14,815 nt of DNA from an uncultured Oscillospiraceae bacterium. GTDB taxonomy: Bacteria; Bacillota; Clostridia; Oscillospirales; Oscillospiraceae. The notes under the pieces are model-generated. The model ran no database searches and was not told where the DNA came from. It saw only the letters and a program-made list of their open reading frames with translations. This document shows positions 6,068 through 13,059 of the stretch, piece by piece. Numbering within the stretch: the first letter of the stretch is position 1; each line of letters begins with the position of its first letter. The stretch is from assembly GCA_910588625.1 (NCBI GenBank), contig CAJUQN010000070.1:1-14815 (forward strand). Reading direction: 5' to 3'. Made by a program: the position numbers and the translations under genes.

Positions 6068-6665
6068 TTGTTTCCATCTCCGTTGTAAAGTTTGTCAGCT
6101 TTGCAGTTAGAACTGTTACGCCCTCCACGCTGACCTCGGCGCTGAGCAGAGCGTGGCTGCTCCGGTCGAAGGCCAGCAGGAATTGAGTGCCCGCGTTGGC
6201 CTCCAGCTTCGGGTCCTGGAAGGAGATTTGCAGATACTGCTCCTCCTCCCCCGACCAGGCGCACTTCGCCATGTATCCCTTCTCAATCTGCCCCATGATG
6301 GCTGTGACGGCGGACACCGGCGTCAGCCCGGTGTCGTCCAGCAGCCCCAGGGACAGCCCCGCGCCGTCGTACTCCAGCACGGTCTCCCCCTCCGCCACTC
6401 GGGCGGTGATACCCGCCAGCAGGTCCGGAGCGGTGACGGTCAGCACCGTTTCGCCTTTCCTCTGCCATTCGGCGTCCAAGGTGAAGTCATACACTGTATC
6501 GCTGTAGCATACGGACACATCCACGGTAGCGGACCAGCCTGCCAGCGCCTGGTATTCCTCCCGAAGGGCCAGCGCTGCCTCCTCAGGGGTCTCTCCCGTG
6601 CTCCCGGCCCGACAGCCGGACAGCAGCAGGGTCATCATCAGTACACAAGCGGTCAACTTGCGCAC
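6036..6665 (-). CDS. Lipoprotein of unknown function
   Basis: The 209-residue product starts with a lipoprotein signal, MRKLTACVLMMTLLLSGC, with the lipobox LLSG-C and the modified cysteine at residue 18. It should therefore be anchored outside the cytoplasmic membrane. The mature part alternates polar and hydrophobic residues in a beta-rich pattern (TVDVSVCYSDTVYDFTLDAE, later VLEYDGAGLSLGLL and FLLAFD), loosely like LolA/LppX-type folds. That is a guess from the pattern. The start is GTG (complement of 6663-6665), with AGGAGG 9 bases upstream; it begins 18 bases after nnr. The end overlaps alr by 32 bases, so its translation likely feeds alr. The last residues, METNDTGNSADLG, are hydrophilic and may be dispensable. 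Confidence 0.85.
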   Translation of the reverse strand: MRKLTACVLMMTLLLSGCRAGSTGETPEEAALALREEYQALAGWSATVDVSVCYSDTVYDFTLDAEWQRKGETVLTVTAPDLLAGITARVAEGETVLEYDGAGLSLGLLDDTGLTPVSAVTAIMGQIEKGYMAKCAWSGEEEQYLQISFQDPKLEANAGTQFLLAFDRSSHALLSAEVSVEGVTVLTAKLTNFTTEMETNDTGNSADLG

Positions 6666-6683
6666 CCTGTGATTCCTCCTCGT

Positions 6684-8264
6684 CTAAATCAACTCTTTGA
6701 TTGCGTAGGGTATCTGCTCAATGAGGTCGGAGGGTGTCATGCCGTACTCCCCCTTGTCCTCTGCCGCCAGGTCCCCGGCCCGGCCGTGGAGGTAAACCGC
6801 CGTGATGGCCTCGTCTGGCTTGCCCCGGCGGGCCAACAGCGCCGCCATCAGCCCGGCCAGCGCGTCTCCGCTGCCGCCCTTGGCCATGCCGGGGTTGCCG
6901 GTGGGGTTGATGGTGCAGGCCCCATTTGCAGACACGATGGTGCGAAAACCCTTCAAGACCAGAAGACAGTGGTGCGCTTCGGCAAAGCTCCGGGCCGTCC
7001 CCAGGCGGTCCGCGATGGGCAGCCCGCAGCCGGACAGCCGGGCGAACTCCCCGTCATGGGGGGTGAGGATGGTGGAGTATTCCCTCCGCTCGTCCAACAC
7101 ATCTATATGCCGGGAAATGAGATTTAGACCGTCCGCGTCCAGAATGACGGGGCAGGTCAGCTCTTTCATCAGAGTGAGCACCAGACGCTCCGCCCGTTCT
7201 CCCTGTCCCAGGCCGGGACCGATGAGGACCGCGTCGCAGCCCTTGGCCTGCTCCACCAGCTCCCCGTCGTCCTCGGGCCAGGGCCGCACCATGGCCTCGT
7301 CGCATTTCACCGCCACGATGGGGTAAACATCCTCCGGCACAGACACCGTCACCAGCCCCGCGCCCCCCCGGATCGCCGCCCGGGCGCACAGCGCCGCCGC
7401 GCCGGTATAGCCCCGGCTCCCGGCCAGGATGAACACCTTGCCAAAGTCCCCTTTGTGCCCATCCACTGGGCGGTGGGGGAGGTGTATATCGGATTGTTCC
7501 ACCAGCATGGTCCTGCACTCGTCCTCCGGATAGAGATCGTCCGGGATGCCAATGTCGGCCACCGCCACACGGCCGCTGTGCACCGCGCCCTTGCCCACGA
7601 ACAGCCCTGGCTTGCCACGGGAGAAGGTGATGGTGACGTCCGCTCTCACCGCTGTGCCCATCACATCCCCGGTGTCGGCGTGGATGCCGCTGGGCACGTC
7701 GGCGGCCACCACCCAGCCTGTTCCCCACCGGGTCATGCGGGCGGCCAGGGCCGCGTCGGGCCTCAGCTCGCTGTGCAGCCCCACGCCGAACAGCGCGTCC
7801 ACGGCCACGTCATAGCCCGTATACTGCTCCTGGTCTTCCGGGTCGAAGTCCTCCAAAATCCCCCCGGCCTCGGACAGGCGGCGCTCCATCTCCAGGCAGT
7901 CGTCGGTCATTTTTTCCCGCTCGCCCACCAGAACGCACTTTACCCGCCAGCCCATCTCCAGCAGCAGTCGGGCGGCGGCCACGCCGTCCCCGCCATTGTT
8001 GCCGGGTCCGCACCACACGATGGCCGACCGCCGCCGCATGGCCCAGAACTCCGCCTGCTCCTCCTGAGTCAAAAGGTGTCCGTCCCTTGTGATATAAGCG
8101 GCGGGGCCGTCCTGCTGGAACCCCGGGCCGGGGATGGGCAGGGCGCGTACCTCCCGCACCAGGGCCCGGGCGGCGTTTTCCATCAGCTCGGTGGAGGGGA
8201 TGCCCCGCTCCTGAATGGCCTGGCGGTCGATTTCCCGCATTTGCGCGGCGGTATACAGGTTCAT
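6684..8264 (-). CDS. nnrDE: Bifunctional NAD(P)HX epimerase / ADP-dependent NAD(P)HX dehydratase
   Basis: This enzyme repairs hydrated NADH and NADPH: the N-terminal domain interconverts the R and S epimers, and the C-terminal domain dehydrates the S form using ADP. The product has 526 residues. Residues 1-230 are the YjeF_N-type epimerase, with TELMENAARA (25-34) and CGPGNNGGDG (85-94). Residues 270-526 are the ribokinase-like dehydratase, with FILAGSRGYTGAA (278-290), LTPHDGEFARLSG (400-412) and the NPGMAKGGSGDALAG loop (457-471), which holds the catalytic aspartate. Between residues 45 and 80 there is an extra hydrophilic segment not usual in this family. The ATG (complement of 8262-8264) has AGGAGG 7 bases upstream. 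It overlaps the stop of a small upstream frame as ATGA. The cytoplasmic product heads the multi-gene unit leading to alr. Confidence 0.95.
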   Translation of the reverse strand: MNLYTAAQMREIDRQAIQERGIPSTELMENAARALVREVRALPIPGPGFQQDGPAAYITRDGHLLTQEEQAEFWAMRRRSAIVWCGPGNNGGDGVAAARLLLEMGWRVKCVLVGEREKMTDDCLEMERRLSEAGGILEDFDPEDQEQYTGYDVAVDALFGVGLHSELRPDAALAARMTRWGTGWVVAADVPSGIHADTGDVMGTAVRADVTITFSRGKPGLFVGKGAVHSGRVAVADIGIPDDLYPEDECRTMLVEQSDIHLPHRPVDGHKGDFGKVFILAGSRGYTGAAALCARAAIRGGAGLVTVSVPEDVYPIVAVKCDEAMVRPWPEDDGELVEQAKGCDAVLIGPGLGQGERAERLVLTLMKELTCPVILDADGLNLISRHIDVLDERREYSTILTPHDGEFARLSGCGLPIADRLGTARSFAEAHHCLLVLKGFRTIVSANGACTINPTGNPGMAKGGSGDALAGLMAALLARRGKPDEAITAVYLHGRAGDLAAEDKGEYGMTPSDLIEQIPYAIKELI

Positions 8265-8350
8265 GGTAGTTCCTCCTTTTCCAATGCGGTTCGCAGCGAT
8301 TCCTTTGTCAGGGCGAAGAAGCCAGAGTGGGAACTGTGCAGCAGTTCCAT
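8261..8350 (-). CDS. Small ORF, 29 codons, translationally coupled to nnrDE
   Basis: The frame starts at ATG (complement of 8348-8350), with GAGGGG 10 bases upstream, and ends in a TGA that overlaps the nnrDE start as ATGA. The peptide begins MELLHSSHSGFFALTKESLR and ends LEKEELP. An in-frame ATG at 8368 or 8401 would lengthen it to 35 or 46 residues. However, the strong promoter at 8378-8406 puts the transcript start near 8371, so the longest form would not be transcribed. It may be a short leader whose translation feeds nnrDE. I recognise no domain and no run of codons for a single amino acid that would suggest attenuation. Confidence 0.5.
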   Translation of the reverse strand: MELLHSSHSGFFALTKESLRTALEKEELP

Positions 8351-8377
8351 CCAGGCCCATCCCCTCATTTTCTCTAC

Positions 8378-8406
8378 ATTATAAGGTTTTCCCTCTTGCA
8401 TTTCAA
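8378..8406 (-). promoter_or_regulatory. Promoter of the nnrDE - lipoprotein - alr - mazF unit
   Basis: On the minus strand, TTGAAA (complement of 8401-8406) and TATAAT (complement of 8378-8383) are separated by exactly 17 bases. The expected transcript start is near 8371. Its -35 box touches the -35 box of the divergent T-box promoter at position 8401. Confidence 0.75.
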
Positions 8407-8424
8407 CCTCTAATATGATATAAA
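8396..8424 (+). promoter_or_regulatory. Promoter of the phenylalanine T-box leader and pheST unit
   Basis: TTGCAT (8396-8401) and TATAAA (8419-8424) are separated by 17 bases, giving an expected start near 8431, just upstream of the T-box RNA. It stands back to back with the nnrDE promoter. Confidence 0.7.
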
Positions 8425-8430
8425 AGGAAA

Positions 8431-8668
8431 AGCGAAATGCGAAGAACGGGAAAATAGGGAGCTTTGCCACCGGGCAGAGAGGGGCGGTCACCGGCTGAAA
8501 GCCGTCCCCGGTGCGCGTCCCTTGGTTCGCCCGGGAGCGGCCCGCGAGAGCGGGACGGCTGGCCGCCGTTACAGGGCCTTGAGTGCGCACGACACGTGCG
8601 AATGCGGGTGGTACCGCGGAAGGGTTGCCTTTCGTCCCCAGTTACGGGGAGGAAGGGCTTTTGTTTTG
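8431..8668 (+). promoter_or_regulatory. tRNA-Phe T-box riboswitch leader
   Basis: The conserved T-box GGGTGGTACCGCGG lies at 8606-8619. Stem I closes by pairing CCGGGC (8470-8475) with GCCCGG (8529-8534). The bases just 5' of that closing strand are GGUUC, which gives a UUC specifier at 8526-8528, a phenylalanine codon. The UGGU of the T-box fits an ACCA acceptor end, the expected discriminator for tRNA-Phe. Further hairpins (such as CCCGC-GAGA-GCGGG at 8541-8554) lie between stem I and the antiterminator. It is followed by an intrinsic terminator. In this class, uncharged tRNA-Phe stabilises the antiterminator, so the downstream genes are expressed when phenylalanyl-tRNA is short. Confidence 0.93.
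8627..8667 (+). terminator. Regulated terminator of the T-box leader
   Basis: A 13-position stem pairs 8627-8639 with 8646-8658 around AGTTAC, with one G-G mismatch and one wobble pair. It is followed by TTTTGTTTT. It lies 8 bases downstream of the T-box sequence, as expected for the alternative to the antiterminator, and 23 bases before the first gene of the unit. Confidence 0.88.
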
Positions 8669-8689
8669 CAGACAGGAGGCTGATACGGT

Positions 8690-9031
8690 ATGTTCAATCT
8701 TATGAGCGTGGCATTTTTTGCATTTTTCATTTTTGCCATCATTTCTATAGTCCGCCAATGGATGCAAAATAACAATTCCCCCCGTCTTACGGTGGAGGCA
8801 CTCGTCGTATCCAAGCGCACTTACACCACCCAGCAGCCCGTGGCGGGAGACGCCACCGGGGCCCACGGGTTTCACACCAGCACCGACTGCGCGGTCACGT
8901 TCCAGGTGGAAAGCGGCGACCAGCTGAAATTTTCCGTCTCCGGCAGCGAGTACAGGATGCTGGCGGAGGGCGACCGGGGGCGGCTCACCTTCCAGGGCAC
9001 CCGGTATCTGGGCTTTGAGCGCCAGAGATAA
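8690..9031 (+). CDS. DUF2500-family membrane protein
   Basis: The product has 113 residues. Residues 4-21 form one membrane span (LMSVAFFAFFIFAIISIV). A soluble domain of beta character follows, with FQVESGDQLKFSVSGSEY at about residues 72-89 and EGDRGRLTFQGTRYLGFER at 93-111. That C-terminal pattern is typical of DUF2500, a family of small membrane-anchored proteins of unknown function. The ATG has AGGAGG 10 bases upstream. The gene lies between the phenylalanine T-box terminator and pheS, with 33 bases to the pheS start and no terminator or promoter between. It should be on the same transcript and regulated by tRNA-Phe charging. Its role in the unit, if any, is unknown. Confidence 0.9.
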   Translation: MFNLMSVAFFAFFIFAIISIVRQWMQNNNSPRLTVEALVVSKRTYTTQQPVAGDATGAHGFHTSTDCAVTFQVESGDQLKFSVSGSEYRMLAEGDRGRLTFQGTRYLGFERQR

Positions 9032-9064
9032 CACACGATAACCAATATTAAAGGAGTATATGCC

Positions 9065-10090
9065 ATGAAAGAACAGTTAGCAAAAATCAGGGCGGAGGCG
9101 CTGGCCGCTTTCGAGAGCGTCAAGGACTCCGCCGCTCTGGACGAGCTGCGGGTACGTTACCTGGGCAAAAAGGGGGAGCTGACCGCGGTGCTCAAGCAGA
9201 TGGGCAGGCTGTCCGCTGAGGAGCGCCCCGCCATGGGCCAGTTGGCCAACGAGGTCCGGGCAGCGCTGGAGAGCGCCCTGGAGTCTGCTTCCCAGAAGAT
9301 GGAGGAAGCCGCTCTGGAGATGAAGCTAAAGGCGGAGACGGTGGATGTCACCATCCCCGGCAAGCAAGTCCAGGTGGGCCACCAGCACCCCATGAACACC
9401 GCCCTGGAGGAGATCAAGGACATTTTCATCGGCATGGGCTTCACCATTCTGGACGGCCCGGAGGTGGAGCTGGCCGAGCTGAACTTCGACCGCCTCAATG
9501 CCGAGGAGGGCCACCCCAGTCGGGACTGGTCCGACACTTTCTACTTTGACGAGGACAGCCGGGTGATGCTCCGCTCCCAGACCTCCCCCATGCAGGTCCG
9601 GGCCATGGATTCCATGGAGCTGCCCATCCGCATCCTGGCCCCCGGCCGGGTGTACCGCAAGGACGAGGTGGACGCCACCCACTCCCCCATGTTCCACCAG
9701 GTGGAGGGCATGGTCATCGACAAGAATGTGACCATGGCGGATTTGAAGGGAACCCTGAACACTCTGGCGGAGCGGCTGTTCGGCGAGGGTACTGTCACCC
9801 GGTTCCGCCCCCATCACTTCCCCTTTACCGAGCCCTCCTGCGAAATGGACGTGCAGTGCCACAAATGCGGCGGCAAGGGCTGCCCCACCTGCAAGGGCGA
9901 GGGCTGGATTGAGCTTTTGGGCGCTGGCATGATTCATCCCCGGGTGCTGGAGATGGCGGGGATCGACCCGGAGCAGTGGTCGGGCTGGGCCTTCGGCATC
10001 GGCCTGGAGCGCACCGCTTTGCGGCGGTTCAAGATCGCCGATATGCGCCTGATCTTCGAGAACGACATTCGTTTCCTGGAGCAGTTTTAA
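9065..10090 (+). CDS. pheS: Phenylalanyl-tRNA synthetase alpha subunit
   Basis: This is the catalytic subunit of the cytoplasmic (alpha-beta)2 enzyme that charges tRNA-Phe. The 341-residue length is normal. Residues 1-85 are the helical coiled-coil arm. The class II core starts near HPMNTALEEIKDIFIGMGF (residues 109-127). Motif 2 is around GRVYRKDEVDATHSPMFHQ (195-213). Motif 3 is GWAFGIGLERTALRRF near residue 307. A CHKC...CPTC pair at about residues 264-275 could bind zinc; cysteines at this place are seen in other Firmicutes PheS. AAGGAG lies 9 bases upstream of the ATG. pheT follows after 81 bases. Expression is governed by the upstream T-box. Confidence 0.97.
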   Translation: MKEQLAKIRAEALAAFESVKDSAALDELRVRYLGKKGELTAVLKQMGRLSAEERPAMGQLANEVRAALESALESASQKMEEAALEMKLKAETVDVTIPGKQVQVGHQHPMNTALEEIKDIFIGMGFTILDGPEVELAELNFDRLNAEEGHPSRDWSDTFYFDEDSRVMLRSQTSPMQVRAMDSMELPIRILAPGRVYRKDEVDATHSPMFHQVEGMVIDKNVTMADLKGTLNTLAERLFGEGTVTRFRPHHFPFTEPSCEMDVQCHKCGGKGCPTCKGEGWIELLGAGMIHPRVLEMAGIDPEQWSGWAFGIGLERTALRRFKIADMRLIFENDIRFLEQF

Positions 10091-10171
10091 GGAAGAAGCG
10101 TGGAGAAGCGACCGAACGTCCTGTCCGCTTCGCAGCGTGACGACTAAAAAAATATAAGAGGAGTTTTTCGT
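10091..10171 (+). other. pheS-pheT spacer with a short inverted repeat
   Basis: GAAGCG and CGCTTC pair across a 15-base loop in the first half of the spacer. No T tract follows, so it is not a terminator. GAGGAG lies 8 bases before the pheT ATG. The two genes are otherwise expected to be co-transcribed. Confidence 0.4.
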
Positions 10172-13012
10172 ATGAATTTAAGCCGTAAATGGCTCAACGA
10201 GTTTGTCACGGTGGACGTCCCCGACCAGGAGTTTGCCGAGGCCATGACCCTGTCCGGTTCCAAGGTGGAGGGTATCACCGACCTGGGGGCCGAGATTAAA
10301 AACGTGGTGGTGGGCCGCATCAAGGCCATGGAGCGCCACCCCGACTCCGACCACATGTGGGTGTGTCAGCTGGACGTTGGGAAGGACGAGCCCGTCCAAA
10401 TCGTCACCGGGGCCTGGAACATCCACGAAGGGGATTTGGTTCCCGTGGCCCTGCACAATTCCACCCTCCCCGGCGGCAAGAAGATCACCAAGGGCAAGCT
10501 GCGGGGCGTCATGTCCAACGGGATGCTGTGCTCCCTGTCCGAGCTGGGCCTGGACGAGCGGGACTTCCCCTATGGCGTCATCACCGCCGCCGCACTGCTG
10601 AACGATTACAAGCCCATCGACCCGGCCAAGCCCTCCATCCCCGCCGATGTCCAGCCGGGACACAAGATTTTCGGCCCCGTGGTGGCGGCGGAAGTGAAGG
10701 AAGCCAACGCAGCCGAAAACGGCGCGTGGGCCTGCACACTGAGCTATGCCGAGCAGGACGGCCCCACCGCCGCAATCGTCAAAACGCCCTGCCAGAATAT
10801 CCATGTGGGCGACATGGTGGCCTATGACACCAAGACGGGAGCTATCTGCACCCTGGCCGACCTCCACGCCGAGCAGAAGGAGTTCCCCCACTGCATTCCC
10901 GACGGCATTTTCGTCCTCCAGGAGGACTGCAAGCCCGGCGACGACATCAAGCCGGTGACGGGCCTGGACGACCATGTCGTTGAGTTCGAGATCACCCCCA
11001 ACCGCCCGGACTGCCTGTCCGTCATCGGCCTGGTCCGGGAGGTATCCGCCACCTTCGACGTGCCCTGTGAGCTTCATGAACCGGTAGTGAAGGGCGGCGG
11101 GCCGGGTGTGCTTCCTGAGCTGCTGGATGTGGAAACCCCCGCCGCCGATCTGGTACCCCGGTATACCGCCCGGATGGTGCGCAACGTGAAGATCGCCCCC
11201 TCCCCCAAGTGGATGCGGGAGCGCCTGCGGGCCATGGGAATCCGGCCCATCAACAACATCGTGGACATCACCAACTACGTCATGCTGGAGTATGGCCAGC
11301 CCATGCACGCCTTTGATTACCGCTATGTGAACGGCGGGAAGATCATCGTCCGCCGGGCGGAGGAGGGCGAAAAGCTCACCACCCTGGACGGCAAGGAACA
11401 CACCCTTACCGCCAACCACCTGGTCATTGCCGACGAGGGCCGGGCCGTGGGCCTGGCGGGCATCATGGGCGGATTGAACTCTGAAATCGTGGCCGACACC
11501 GCCGACGTGGTGTTCGAGTCCGCCTGCTTCGACGGCACCTGTATCCGCAAGGGGGCCTTGGCCCTTGGTATGCGCACCGAGGCGTCGGCTAAGTTCGAAA
11601 AGGGGCTGGACCCCATGAACACCCTGCCCGCCGTCAACCGGGCCTGCGAATTGGTGGAGCTGCTGGGCGCGGGCGAGGTGGTGGACGGCGTCATCGACAT
11701 TCTGAACAACGTCCCCCAGCCCTGGACCGTCCGTATGGACCCGGAGCAGGTCAACGCCCTGTTGGGCGCCGAGATCGACCCGGTGGATATGTACTGTCTG
11801 CTGGAGCGGGTGAACATCCTCACCAAAGAAAAGAATTTCCCCAACGGTCCCGCCGAGGTGGTCATCCCCTCCTATCGGGGCGACGTGCGCCGTCTGGCCG
11901 ATTTGGCCGAGGAGGTGGCCCGGTTCCACGGCTACAATAACATCCCCAACACCCTCATGCGGGGCCAGACCACCCAGGGCGGCTATTCCCCGGTGCAGAA
12001 GCTGGAGAACAAGCTGGGTGAACTGTGCCGCACCTGCGGCTATAGCGAGATCATCACCTATTCCTTTATCAGTCCCACGGCCTATGACAAGATTCTATGG
12101 GGCGGGGAGGACGCCCACCGCAAGTCCTTCAAGATTTTGAATCCTCTGGGCGAGGACACCTCCATCATGCGCACCACCACCCTGCCCTCCATGCTGGAGG
12201 TGCTGGCGCGCAACTACAACAACCGCAACAAGTCCGCCTGGCTGTACGAGCTGGGCCGCATTTACCTGCCCAAGCCGCCCGCCATCCCGGTGGACGCTGG
12301 CGCCCCCGCTCTGGCCGATGCCCAGGGCAAGCTGGAGGGCATGGGCATGGTTGGGCTCACCGAGGCGCTGGCGAATGCTGTGAATACGCAAAACCGTGAC
12401 GACGGCTTGGCCATTGAGGCGAAAATTCTGACCCTGGGCGCTTTCGGCAGCGGCATGGATTTCTTCACCATGAAGGGTGCCGTTGAAGCACTAATGAAGG
12501 GTGTCCGGGCCCGAGACGTCCACTTCGAGCCCTGCACTGAGGACGCCAGCTATCATCCCGGCCGCTGTGCCTACGTCTACAGCTGCAGCGAAATTGTGGG
12601 GGTATTCGGTCAGATTCATCCCCAAGCGGCGAAGAATTTTGGCATAGACACCGAACTCTACTGCGCAGAGCTGTCCTTCGACGAAATGCTGATGGCCCAG
12701 GGGGCCGACCCGGAATATACTCCTCTGCCCAAGTTCCCCGCCGTCACCCGCGATATCGCCGTGGTGTGCCGTGAGGACGTCACCGTGGGGGCGCTGGAGA
12801 GCGCCATCCGCAAGGGGGCGAAGGGACTGCTCAAAGACGTGGCCCTGTTCGACATCTACCGGGGGAAGAGCATCGGCGAAGGCAAAAAGTCGGTGGCCTT
12901 CAACCTGACCCTGCGGGCGGATGACCGCTCTCTCACCGGCGAGGAGGCGGACGAGGACGTCAAGAGCATTCTCGAAACCTTGGCGAAGGACTGCGGCGCG
13001 GTGTTACGATGA
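10172..13012 (+). CDS. pheT: Phenylalanyl-tRNA synthetase beta subunit with a duplicated tRNA-binding domain
   Basis: This subunit partners PheS, binds tRNA-Phe and carries the editing site. The product has 946 residues, against about 800 in most bacteria. Domains in order: N-terminal helix-loop (1-40), OB-fold tRNA-binding domain (44-135), a second degenerate copy of that fold (about 170-241), the B3/B4 editing domain (about 300-480), B5 (about 510-575), the catalytic-like core (about 590-840) and a C-terminal FDX-ACB anticodon-binding domain (about 850-946, starting PLPKFPAVTRDIAVV). The first OB copy keeps KITKGKLRGVMSNGMLCSLSE; the second lacks that segment. A further ~25 residues are inserted around ALANAVNTQNRDDGLAIEAK before the DFFTMKG motif. 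The frame is open throughout, with no sign of decay. The stop is at 13010-13012, and an IS21-type remnant begins almost directly after it with no visible terminator between. Confidence 0.97.
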   Translation: MNLSRKWLNEFVTVDVPDQEFAEAMTLSGSKVEGITDLGAEIKNVVVGRIKAMERHPDSDHMWVCQLDVGKDEPVQIVTGAWNIHEGDLVPVALHNSTLPGGKKITKGKLRGVMSNGMLCSLSELGLDERDFPYGVITAAALLNDYKPIDPAKPSIPADVQPGHKIFGPVVAAEVKEANAAENGAWACTLSYAEQDGPTAAIVKTPCQNIHVGDMVAYDTKTGAICTLADLHAEQKEFPHCIPDGIFVLQEDCKPGDDIKPVTGLDDHVVEFEITPNRPDCLSVIGLVREVSATFDVPCELHEPVVKGGGPGVLPELLDVETPAADLVPRYTARMVRNVKIAPSPKWMRERLRAMGIRPINNIVDITNYVMLEYGQPMHAFDYRYVNGGKIIVRRAEEGEKLTTLDGKEHTLTANHLVIADEGRAVGLAGIMGGLNSEIVADTADVVFESACFDGTCIRKGALALGMRTEASAKFEKGLDPMNTLPAVNRACELVELLGAGEVVDGVIDILNNVPQPWTVRMDPEQVNALLGAEIDPVDMYCLLERVNILTKEKNFPNGPAEVVIPSYRGDVRRLADLAEEVARFHGYNNIPNTLMRGQTTQGGYSPVQKLENKLGELCRTCGYSEIITYSFISPTAYDKILWGGEDAHRKSFKILNPLGEDTSIMRTTTLPSMLEVLARNYNNRNKSAWLYELGRIYLPKPPAIPVDAGAPALADAQGKLEGMGMVGLTEALANAVNTQNRDDGLAIEAKILTLGAFGSGMDFFTMKGAVEALMKGVRARDVHFEPCTEDASYHPGRCAYVYSCSEIVGVFGQIHPQAAKNFGIDTELYCAELSFDEMLMAQGADPEYTPLPKFPAVTRDIAVVCREDVTVGALESAIRKGAKGLLKDVALFDIYRGKSIGEGKKSVAFNLTLRADDRSLTGEEADEDVKSILETLAKDCGAVLR
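10301..10576 (+). repeat. PheT OB-domain copy 1 (residues 44-135)
   Basis: This is the canonical EMAP-type tRNA-binding fold. Key stretches shared with copy 2 are W-V-C-Q-L (63-67), QIVTGAWNIHEGDLV (76-90) and MLCSLSELGLDERDFPYG (118-135). It retains the GKLRGVMSNGM segment (108-118). Confidence 0.75.
10679..10894 (+). repeat. PheT OB-domain copy 2, degenerate (residues 170-241)
   Basis: Parallel positions to copy 1 are W-A-C-T-L (186-190), AIVKTPCQNIHVGDMV (201-216) and AICTLADLHAEQKEFPHC (224-241). The order and spacing match copy 1, except that about 20 residues, including GKLRGVxSNGM, are missing. It is joined to copy 1 by a proline-rich linker (PIDPAKPSIPADVQPG). Confidence 0.7.
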
Positions 13013-13059
13013 GTATATCGCTTGAAAGGGCGGGGGGATCACAAAAATCAGTTGCTTCC

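Noticed and set aside
8402..8590. Upstream extension of the small ORF before nnrDE, including a 46-residue version
   Set aside because: The 46-residue version starts at 8401, inside the -35 box of the strong minus-strand promoter, upstream of the expected transcript start near 8371. Longer versions run antisense through the T-box.
10178..11929. 583-codon minus-strand frame over pheT
   Set aside because: It is antisense to pheT, with low-complexity GHHVHD-type content and no start signal.
13004..13059. C-terminal end of the istB frame as read without correction
   Set aside because: The residues after IKGES do not fit IstB, whereas the alternative frame gives the exact family ending. It also runs into pheT on the opposite strand.
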